Origin: Desulfuromonadales bacterium
GTDB lineage: Bacteria; Desulfobacterota; Desulfuromonadia; Desulfuromonadales; BM103
Direction of reading: 5' to 3'
Assembly (NCBI GenBank): GCA_030630015.1
Contig: DAOVNV010000047.1
Location: 1-12,611 of the forward strand
Length of the DNA: 12,611 bases
Shown: one piece after another, positions 7,554-12,611 of the stretch
How the letters are laid out: each line of letters begins with the position of its first letter
Position numbering within the stretch: the first letter of the stretch is position 1
Translations under genes and position numbers: made by a program
The notes under the pieces: generated by a model
What the model saw: only the letters and a program-made list of their open reading frames with translations
Told to the model about the DNA's origin: nothing
Database searches by the model: none

Positions 7554-7598
7554 AGGAGCCTGTCATAGCGGAGGATGCAAATAGTCCGACAGCCTCCT
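7554..7598 (-). repeat. Imperfect inverted repeat between trpG and trpD
   Basis: Two 11-base arms (7554-7564 and 7588-7598) pair with a single G:G mismatch on the minus strand (AGGAGGCTGTC with GACAGGCTCCT), separated by 23 bases. The upstream arm overlaps two bases of the trpG TAG stop. No T tract follows, so it is not a typical terminator. It could be a processing or stability element that sets different levels of trpEG and trpD onward. The arm pairing is seen directly; the role is inference. Confidence 0.5.
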
Positions 7599-8166
7599 AA
7601 CTAGTCATCTCCAGAAAGTTTTTCAGAAGCTGCATTCCCTCGACGGTCACAATCGATTCAGGATGAAACTGGACACCCCAAACGGGCAGGTCACGGTGAC
7701 GCAGTCCCATGATCTCTTTCTCGGCCGTCCAGGCCGTAACTTCCAGGCAGTCCGGCAAGCTCGCTCTCTCAACCAGGAGAGAATGATAACGGGTCGCATC
7801 AAAGGGCTGACTCAAGCCGGCAAACAGTTCACGGTTATCATGATGAACCGGGCTGGTCTTGCCGTGCATCAGGCGGTCCGCCCGCACGATTTTGCCACCG
7901 AAGGCCTGTCCGATCGACTGGTGTCCGAGGCACACCCCGAGGATTGGCAACTTCCCGGCCAACTGCTGAATGGCAGCAACCGAAATACCGGCATCGGCAG
8001 GAGTGCAAGGCCCGGGAGACACAACCAGTCGGGTCGGCTGAAGGTTCAGAATTTCTTCAACGCTGATCTTGTCGTTGCGGTGAACCTCAACCTCCGCGCC
8101 GAGTTCCCGAAAGTACTGGACGAGATTGTAGGTAAACGAATCGTAATTATCGATCATCAGGAGCAT
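7597..8166 (-). CDS. trpG: Anthranilate synthase component II, glutamine amidotransferase
   Basis: TrpG hydrolyses glutamine and passes ammonia to TrpE for anthranilate synthesis. The 189-residue class I amidotransferase begins MLLMIDNYDSFTYNLVQY and has SPGPCTP at 50-56. The catalytic triad is C79 in GVCLGHQ with H168 and E170 in QFHPES. The open frame runs about 62 codons further upstream, but that stretch overlaps the end of trpE and has no family similarity. The ATG at 8164-8166 is therefore the start, with AGGGG roughly 10 bases upstream inside trpE. One base separates it from the trpE stop (TGATATG), so translation is probably coupled to keep the subunits equal. The same subunit may also serve p-aminobenzoate synthesis (PabA role) if no separate pabA exists elsewhere. 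Confidence 0.97.
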   Translation of the reverse strand: MLLMIDNYDSFTYNLVQYFRELGAEVEVHRNDKISVEEILNLQPTRLVVSPGPCTPADAGISVAAIQQLAGKLPILGVCLGHQSIGQAFGGKIVRADRLMHGKTSPVHHDNRELFAGLSQPFDATRYHSLLVERASLPDCLEVTAWTAEKEIMGLRHRDLPVWGVQFHPESIVTVEGMQLLKNFLEMTS

Positions 8167-8167
8167 A

Positions 8168-9649
8168 TCAGTCCAACCCCTGCCGCGCCATGGCAATGGC
8201 GGACTTGACCCCCATTGCCTTGTCGACAGTTTCCTGGTACTCGGCAGCCGGATCAGAATCAGCGACAATCCCGGCCCCGGCCTGCAGGTAAATTTTACCG
8301 TCGTGAACAACCAGGGTACGAATGGCAATCGCCAGATCCATATTGCCGGCAAATGAGATATAGCCTACAGCACCCCCATAAATTTCGCGACGGCACGGTT
8401 CCAGTTCCTCGATGATCTCCATCGCACGGATTTTTGGCGCTCCGCTCAGGGTCCCAGCCGGGAAAGTCGCCCGGAAAACATCCAGGGCATCCTTGCCTGG
8501 CAAAAGTTGCCCGCTGACATTCGAAACGATGTGCATGACATGCGAATAACGCTCGACCACCATCAACTCATCGACAATGACACTGCCGGTGGCGCAGACC
8601 CGCCCCAAGTCGTTGCGACCCAGATCAACCAGCATGATGTGCTCGGCGCGTTCCTTGGGATCAGCCAGCAATTCGTGTTCGAGTTGGATATCTTCCTCTG
8701 GGGCCTGTCCTCGCGGTCGCGTCCCGGCAATCGGGCGCACCTCCACGTGATCACCTTCCTTGCGGACCAGGACCTCCGGTGAGGCACCGATCACCCGGGT
8801 CCCATCGTGTTGTAGATAGTACATGTATGGTGAAGGATTGATGGTGCGCAGGGCGCGGTAGATGTCAAACGGATCGACATCCAGATCACCCGAAAAGCGC
8901 TGGGACAGAACCACTTGGATCACATCACCGGCCCGGACATAGTCCTTGCAGCGACGGACCGCAGCCTCAAAATCAGCCTTGGTGAAATTTGAGGCAAGGT
9001 CCTCCGTTGCGCAGCTTGCAGGAAACTCGGGACGTTCCGGAAGCGGCGCTCTCAGTTGATCGACCAGCCTGTCTATCGCTTGCACGGCCCGGTCATACGC
9101 GTCTGACGGGTCGTCGGATTCTGACAGATGGACATTGCTGACTACTTTGATTTTCTGACGCATATTATCAAAGATCAGCAGTGTCTCGGTAATCTGGAAA
9201 TAACTGTCCCATGTGCCGATTTCCGCCTGGTTCAACTCGGGCAGACTTTCCACATGGCGTACCATATCGTAGCCCAGATAGCCTACCGCACCACCGAAAA
9301 ACCGCGGCAGGTCGGGGATCTCAACCGGATGGTAAGGCTCCAAAAAAGCCTTGAGTTCAACCAGGGGGTCTGCAACTTCACCGGAGTGGACGACCTCATC
9401 CTTTGCGAGGATTTCGAAATAGTTGTCGCGCGAACGGAAGACCCGCCCGGAGCCAACCCCCAAAAAGGAATAACGGGCCCACTTCTCCCCTCCCTCGATA
9501 CTTTCGAGCAGGAAAGCTGACCGGTTATCGTCAATTTTACGAAATGCCGAAACCGGTGTCTCCATGTCAGCAAGAATCTCCCTGTAGACAGGAATCAGGT
9601 TGCCGCGGTGAGCCAGTTCGACAAAATCGTTACGCAACGGAAAAAACAT
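8168..9649 (-). CDS. trpE: Anthranilate synthase component I
   Basis: TrpE converts chorismate and ammonia to anthranilate, the first and feedback-controlled step of the pathway. The 493-residue protein (from the ATG) has the tryptophan-binding LLES motif at 47-50, followed by IEGGEKWARYSFLG, so allosteric inhibition by tryptophan is expected. The chorismate-binding domain is complete: IAGTRPRG, HIMLVDLGRNDLGRV, FPAGTLSGAPKIRAMEII and GAGIVADSDP. I choose the ATG at 9647-9649 (MFFPLRNDF), with GGGG about 8 bases upstream. A TTG six codons earlier leaves the frame open but lacks a site. This is the first gene of the leftward trp operon, with one base before trpG. No Trp-rich leader peptide is visible in the 215 bases upstream, so classical ribosome-mediated attenuation is not evident. 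Confidence 0.97.
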   Translation of the reverse strand: MFFPLRNDFVELAHRGNLIPVYREILADMETPVSAFRKIDDNRSAFLLESIEGGEKWARYSFLGVGSGRVFRSRDNYFEILAKDEVVHSGEVADPLVELKAFLEPYHPVEIPDLPRFFGGAVGYLGYDMVRHVESLPELNQAEIGTWDSYFQITETLLIFDNMRQKIKVVSNVHLSESDDPSDAYDRAVQAIDRLVDQLRAPLPERPEFPASCATEDLASNFTKADFEAAVRRCKDYVRAGDVIQVVLSQRFSGDLDVDPFDIYRALRTINPSPYMYYLQHDGTRVIGASPEVLVRKEGDHVEVRPIAGTRPRGQAPEEDIQLEHELLADPKERAEHIMLVDLGRNDLGRVCATGSVIVDELMVVERYSHVMHIVSNVSGQLLPGKDALDVFRATFPAGTLSGAPKIRAMEIIEELEPCRREIYGGAVGYISFAGNMDLAIAIRTLVVHDGKIYLQAGAGIVADSDPAAEYQETVDKAMGVKSAIAMARQGLD

Positions 9650-9676
9650 GGAAAAACCCCGGAACAAAAGAGAGTA

Positions 9677-9706
9677 AACCTAGCATAATCCTACTAATCC
9701 GGTCAA
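9677..9706 (-). promoter_or_regulatory. Candidate trp operon promoter
   Basis: On the minus strand TTGACC (9706-9701) is a good -35. At 18 bases it is followed by TAGGTT (9682-9677), which matches only three of six -10 positions; TATGCT nearby is a better hexamer but only 13 bases away. The position about 28 bases before the trpE ATG suits a promoter with a short leader. The -35 is convincing and the -10 is weak. Confidence 0.35.
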
Positions 9707-9746
9707 GGTTCGCAATCCCTGATCAAACGTTAGATGAGGAAAACGA

Positions 9747-9775
9747 TTGACCCGTAGCGCCCGGCTTGCTATGCA
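9747..9775 (+). promoter_or_regulatory. Candidate promoter for the FKBP gene
   Basis: TTGACC (9747-9752) and TATGCA (9770-9775) are separated by exactly 17 bases, and a TG one base before the -10 hexamer makes it an extended -10. It would give a leader of roughly 80 bases before the ATG at 9865. The TATGCA hexamer itself is only a half match to TATAAT, so this is a reasonable but untested call. Confidence 0.5.
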
Positions 9776-9864
9776 TGGGGGCGTTAAATTATTCACTGCT
9801 CAACAGACGATAAAATTTCCATATTGGGAACGAGCTATTCACCACTTATTTAGAGAGGTTAACC

Positions 9865-10356
9865 ATGATCCGCGCAACAACAATGGACACTGTTAAAGTT
9901 CACTACACGGGAAAGCTTGCCGACGGCACGGTGTTTGACAAGTCTCCCGAAGACCGTCCCCTGCTTTTTATTCTGGGCAAGGAAGAAGTTATCGCGGGGT
10001 TTGACGAAGCCATTACCGGCATGTACCAGGGGGAAGAGAAAACCGTCGTCATCGAACCGGACAAGGCATACGGGCCCTCCAATGCTGACCTGATCCAGGA
10101 AGTAGACCGTAAAGACCTTCCCTCAGACATCGAACTCACTGAAGGCGGTCAGTTGGAAGTGACCCGTGAAGACGGCAGCAAGGTGCTGATCATGATAAGT
10201 GCCCTGAGCGATGACAAAGTCACCCTTGATGCGAACCATCCCCTGGCAGGCAAACAGCTGACCTTCGAAATCAAACTTCTGGAGGTCAGGAAAGAACAGC
10301 CCAAACCCTCCCTGCCCCCCCTACCGGATCAACCTGAACAAAACCTGGGGCCCTAA
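9865..10356 (+). CDS. SlyD-like FKBP-type peptidyl-prolyl cis-trans isomerase
   Basis: The predicted enzyme isomerises prolyl bonds and acts as a folding helper. It has no signal peptide, so it is cytoplasmic. Its 163 residues split in the SlyD way. The FKBP part is at about 5-70 (DTVKVHYTGKLADGTVFDKS, then LGKEEVIAGFDEAITGM), an insert-in-flap chaperone domain lies at about 71-118, and the FKBP fold returns with LDANHPLAGKQLTFEIKLLEV at 121-141. The tail after 143 is rich in Pro and Gln and lacks the His/Cys metal-binding tail of enterobacterial SlyD, so I give no symbol. The ATG at 9865 has a clear AGAGAGG with a 6-base spacer (9852-9858). A second ATG at codon 7 is less well placed. This is the only plus-strand gene, divergent from trpE and convergent with rplQ. 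Its terminator begins about 30 bases after the stop. Confidence 0.93.
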   Translation: MIRATTMDTVKVHYTGKLADGTVFDKSPEDRPLLFILGKEEVIAGFDEAITGMYQGEEKTVVIEPDKAYGPSNADLIQEVDRKDLPSDIELTEGGQLEVTREDGSKVLIMISALSDDKVTLDANHPLAGKQLTFEIKLLEVRKEQPKPSLPPLPDQPEQNLGP

Positions 10357-10387
10357 CTGTAAGTCATCAACGGATCCAGATTAAACT

Positions 10388-10427
10388 AAAAAACCGCGAC
10401 AAGGAGAAACTCCTGTCGCGGTTTTTT
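10388..10427. terminator. Bidirectional intrinsic terminator
   Basis: A stem of 18 pairs (the GC core is CCGCGAC with GTCGCGG, plus AGGAG with CTCCT) closes a 3-base AAA loop, with one bulged A at 10401. Six A residues (10388-10393) and six T residues (10422-10427) flank the GC core, so a U tract forms in either direction. It lies 31 bases after the FKBP stop and 22 bases after the rplQ stop, ending both convergent units. Confidence 0.95.
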
Positions 10428-10449
10428 AATGAGCCATGTAATGACTGTA

Positions 10450-10992
10450 TCAGTCTTTTTTCTCTTCTTCAGCCGGAGCTTCTTCAGCGGCTTTCTCTTC
10501 GTCTACCGAGGACTCTTCAACCGGAGTCTCTTCTTCGACGGGAGCTTCCTCTTCGGTTTCTTCGACCGCAACCTCTTCAACCGGAGCGGGCGCAACCTCT
10601 TTGGCCGGCTTGCTTTTTTTCGGCTTGGCAGTGAACTCTTCCTCTACCAGTTCGATCAAAGACATAGCAGCGTTATCGCCAGTACGGTGACCCAGTTTGA
10701 TGATCCGGGTATAACCACCGGGGCGTTCAAGATAACGGGGGGCGATGCGCTCAAACAGCTTGGTGACAACCTTATTGTCCATGACAACCTGCATGACCTG
10801 ACGGCGCGCATGCAGATCTCCACGCTTGGCCAGGGTAATCAGCTTCTCAGCGATTTTACGCAGTTCCTTGGCTCTGGCGTCGGTCGTCTTAATCTTCTCA
10901 TGGTCAAACAGAGAAGTTACCATATTGCGCATCATCGCCTTGCGATGGCTTGTATTGCGGCCTAATTTCCTACCGGATTTTCTATGTCGCAT
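10450..10992 (-). CDS. rplQ: 50S ribosomal protein L17 with acidic C-terminal extension
   Basis: L17 is a large-subunit protein lying near the exit of the peptide tunnel. Residues 1-120 are a standard L17: MRHRKSGRKLGRNTSHRKAMMRN at the start, KIKTTDARAKELRKIAEKLI in the middle, and GGYTRIIKLGHRTGDNAAMSLIELV at the end. The family normally stops near 115-130 residues. Here a short basic linker (KPKKSKPAK) leads into a tail to residue 180 in which 20 of the last 49 residues are Glu, interspersed with Pro, Val and Ala. The tail is probably disordered. The ATG has GAAAGGG upstream at about 13 bases. It is the last gene of the alpha operon, 47 bases after rpoA, with a strong terminator following. 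Confidence 0.97.
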   Translation of the reverse strand: MRHRKSGRKLGRNTSHRKAMMRNMVTSLFDHEKIKTTDARAKELRKIAEKLITLAKRGDLHARRQVMQVVMDNKVVTKLFERIAPRYLERPGGYTRIIKLGHRTGDNAAMSLIELVEEEFTAKPKKSKPAKEVAPAPVEEVAVEETEEEAPVEEETPVEESSVDEEKAAEEAPAEEEKKD

Positions 10993-11039
10993 TGATCTAT
11001 GGGCCCTTTCTCTCGATTACATTAACACAAGCCTGACTG

Positions 11040-12059
11040 TTAGAGCTCTTCCTGGCTCTTTTCAATCATCTTGAGGTATTCAGGGTCGGGGAAGCCTTCC
11101 AGGTCAACGCCCAGGTTCAAGCCCATTTCGGCAAGGATATCCTTGATTTCATTCAGGGATTTGCGGCCAAAATTCTGGGTCTTAAGCATTTCGGCTTCAC
11201 TCTTCTGCACCAGTTCGCCAATCAGCCGGATGTTGGCGTTCTTGAGACAGTTGGCGCTACGCACAGACAGCTCGAGTTCGTCAACCCGACGGTAAAGATT
11301 TTCATTGATCGTCTTGCCGCTGCTCTCTGCTTCGACATCAACCTCCGGCTCAAACTCTTCATCGAAATTAATAAACAGCTGCATCTGGTCTTTCACGATC
11401 TTGGCTGCATATGCCAAAGCATCATCTGGCTTGGCGCTGCCGTCGGTCCAGATTTCAAGCACCAGTTTATCGTAATCAGTGACTTGCCCGACACGGGCAT
11501 TGCTTACGTTGTAGTTAACCTTGGTAATCGGCGAGAAAAGCGCGTCGATCGGAATCGTGCCGACCGGTGCCTTTTCGTCACGATTGCGTTCTGCGGGAAC
11601 ATAGCCCTTGCCCATGGCGACAACCATGTCGATTTCGACATCGGCTTCTTTCCCACAGGTTGCAATGTGCAGATCGGGGTTCAGAATCTCAACATTGGGA
11701 TCGGTGACAATATCGCCGGCAGTAATCACGCCGGCACCCTTCTTGACGATCCGCACGTTCCTCGGCTCATGACCATGCAGGGTAATCAGGACCCCTTTAA
11801 GGTTGAGAATGATGTCGGTCACATCTTCCGTGACACCGGGGATTGTTGAAAATTCGTGCAGGACACCTTTGATGCGCACCGAAATGATCGAGGCCCCCTG
11901 CAGCGAAGAAAGCAACACCCGCCGCAATGCGTTCCCAAGGGTCGTACCAAACCCTCGTTCGAAAGGCTCGGCAGTGAACTTCCCGTAATTATCCGTCAAC
12001 GCATCAGAATCCACCTGAATACGCTTGGGCTTAATCAGTTCCCTCCAGTTTTTATACAT
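11040..12059 (-). CDS. rpoA: DNA-directed RNA polymerase subunit alpha
   Basis: The alpha subunit dimerises to start assembly of RNA polymerase and contacts upstream promoter DNA and activators. It has 339 residues. The N-terminal domain (to about 235) has the conserved EPFERGFGTTLGNALRRVLLSS and VPAERNRDEKAPVGTIPIDA stretches. An acidic linker (about 234-248) follows. The C-terminal domain starts near 252 and contains LSVRSANCLKNANI, in which R267 and N270 match the DNA-binding R265 and N268 of the E. coli protein, and then the helix-hairpin-helix FGRKSLNEIKDILAEMGL. The ATG has a strong GGAGGA with a 5-base spacer (12065-12070). The gene lies 57 bases after rpsD and 47 before rplQ, the classical order of the alpha operon. 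Confidence 0.98.
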   Translation of the reverse strand: MYKNWRELIKPKRIQVDSDALTDNYGKFTAEPFERGFGTTLGNALRRVLLSSLQGASIISVRIKGVLHEFSTIPGVTEDVTDIILNLKGVLITLHGHEPRNVRIVKKGAGVITAGDIVTDPNVEILNPDLHIATCGKEADVEIDMVVAMGKGYVPAERNRDEKAPVGTIPIDALFSPITKVNYNVSNARVGQVTDYDKLVLEIWTDGSAKPDDALAYAAKIVKDQMQLFINFDEEFEPEVDVEAESSGKTINENLYRRVDELELSVRSANCLKNANIRLIGELVQKSEAEMLKTQNFGRKSLNEIKDILAEMGLNLGVDLEGFPDPEYLKMIEKSQEEL

Positions 12060-12105
12060 GCGAATCCTCCATATGAGGTTGCGGGAGAGGCTATAATCGT
12101 CAGAT

Positions 12106-12133
12106 AACTCTACTGGTTACTTCGAGTAGAGTT
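12106..12133 (-). repeat. Perfect 9-base-pair stem-loop around the rpsD stop codon
   Basis: AACTCTACT and AGTAGAGTT are exact reverse complements separated by 10 bases. On the minus strand the upstream arm lies in the last codons of rpsD, and the TAA stop lies in the loop. No T tract follows, so it is not an intrinsic terminator. It may affect mRNA processing between rpsD and rpoA. The pairing is seen directly; the function is not known. Confidence 0.5.
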
Positions 12134-12611
12134 CAACGATCAGCTGCTCCTGGAACGCTGGCGTTGTCATCTCTGCGCGTACGGGCAAGGTCTTGAGCGT
12201 TGCCTTGAACGCATCCCGCTCCATCTCGACCCAGGAAGGAACCCCACGCCGCATGACACCGTCAAGAGCTTCATTGATGCGAACGATCTTGCGGCTCTTC
12301 TCGCGCAGCTCGACCACATCACCGGGACGAACCAGGTAAGATGGGATATTGACTTTGCGACCGTTGAGCAGGAAGTGACCGTGACGCACCAACTGGCGGG
12401 CTTCGCTTCTTGACGTGGCAAAACCCATGCGATAAACGGCGCTATCCAGACGACGTTCAAGAAGCACCAGCAGATTCTCGCCAGTCACGCCCTTCATGCG
12501 ATCGGCTTTGTCAAAATACGCACGGAACTGCTTTTCAAGCAGTCCGTAAGTGCGCTTGACGCGCTGCTTTTCGCGAAGCTGCGTACCATAGTCAGACACC
12601 TTGATACGGCC
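12117..12611 (-). CDS. rpsD: 30S ribosomal protein S4, 5' end beyond the window
   Basis: S4 binds 16S rRNA early in assembly of the small subunit and, in E. coli, represses its own operon. The 164 visible residues run from GRIKVSDYGTQLREKQ to VELYSK. The S4 RNA-binding fold is clear in LLERRLDSAVYRMGFATS, ARQLVRHGHFLLNGRKVNIPSY and VRPGDVVELREKSRKI. A full S4 has about 205-208 residues, so roughly 44 N-terminal residues, including any zinc-binding cysteines, lie outside. The frame is open to the last base. A GTG at 12597-12599 could look like a start, but the codons before it (GRIK) match the family, so it is an internal valine. rpoA follows after 57 bases. Confidence 0.97.
   Translation of the reverse strand, partial: GRIKVSDYGTQLREKQRVKRTYGLLEKQFRAYFDKADRMKGVTGENLLVLLERRLDSAVYRMGFATSRSEARQLVRHGHFLLNGRKVNIPSYLVRPGDVVELREKSRKIVRINEALDGVMRRGVPSWVEMERDAFKATLKTLPVRAEMTTPAFQEQLIVELYSK

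Noticed and set aside
7599..7605. ACTAGT near the trpG stop as a TrpR operator
   Set aside because: Only a hexamer matches, it lies inside the operon at a gene end, and no promoter is near it.
8167..8352. Upstream extension of the trpG frame
   Set aside because: It overlaps the conserved C-terminus of TrpE, is unrelated to amidotransferases, and a well-placed ATG at 8164-8166 gives the exact family N-terminus.
12597..12599. GTG as the start of rpsD
   Set aside because: The four codons before it (GRIK) match the internal S4 sequence, so the gene continues beyond the window.
1..12611. CRISPR array, tRNA, insertion sequence or phage remnant
   Set aside because: I saw no regularly spaced repeats, no tRNA-like cloverleaf and no transposase or integrase motifs; nearly all sequence is filled by core genes.

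Overview
The window looks like an ordinary chromosomal core region of a Gram-negative bacterium. It is probably a Desulfuromonadales-type deltaproteobacterium (Geobacter, Desulfuromonas or Pelobacter relatives). This placement rests on recalled resemblance of RpoA, RpsD, the Trp enzymes and the SlyD-like protein to proteins of that group, not on a search. Base composition is moderately GC-rich. All genes but one lie on the minus strand. I see no transposase, phage gene, CRISPR array, tRNA or rRNA.

Right part (about 10,390-12,611): the end of the alpha ribosomal-protein operon, transcribed leftward as rpsD (cut by the window edge), rpoA and rplQ. RplQ carries a long Glu-rich C-terminal tail. 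A strong hairpin with A and T tracts on its two flanks ends rplQ and also ends the convergent plus-strand gene.

Middle (9,650-10,390): a single plus-strand gene for a SlyD-like FKBP prolyl isomerase. It has a plausible extended -10 promoter and a good ribosome binding site. The 215-base gap to its left separates it from the divergent trp operon and holds promoter candidates for both directions.

Left part (1-9,649): a complete set of tryptophan genes on the minus strand in pathway-like order trpE, trpG, trpD, trpC, trpF, trpB, then trpA, then accD (cut by the left edge). Together these enzymes convert chorismate to tryptophan: anthranilate synthase TrpE/TrpG, phosphoribosyltransferase TrpD, isomerase TrpF, indole-glycerol-phosphate synthase TrpC, and tryptophan synthase TrpB/TrpA. 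The unusual point is that trpB and trpA, whose products form one complex, are separated by two nucleic-acid genes that overlap each other: an RhlB-like DEAD-box RNA helicase and a family 5 (UDGb-type) uracil-DNA glycosylase. The junction between trpB and the helicase holds a perfect 32-base palindrome that includes trpB stop-codon bases, four tandem heptamers, and a small hairpin just before the helicase ribosome binding site.

I found no convincing undescribed system. The points most worth a second look are the helicase/glycosylase insertion with its palindrome, the acidic tail on L17, and stem-loops spanning or abutting the stop codons of trpG and rpsD.
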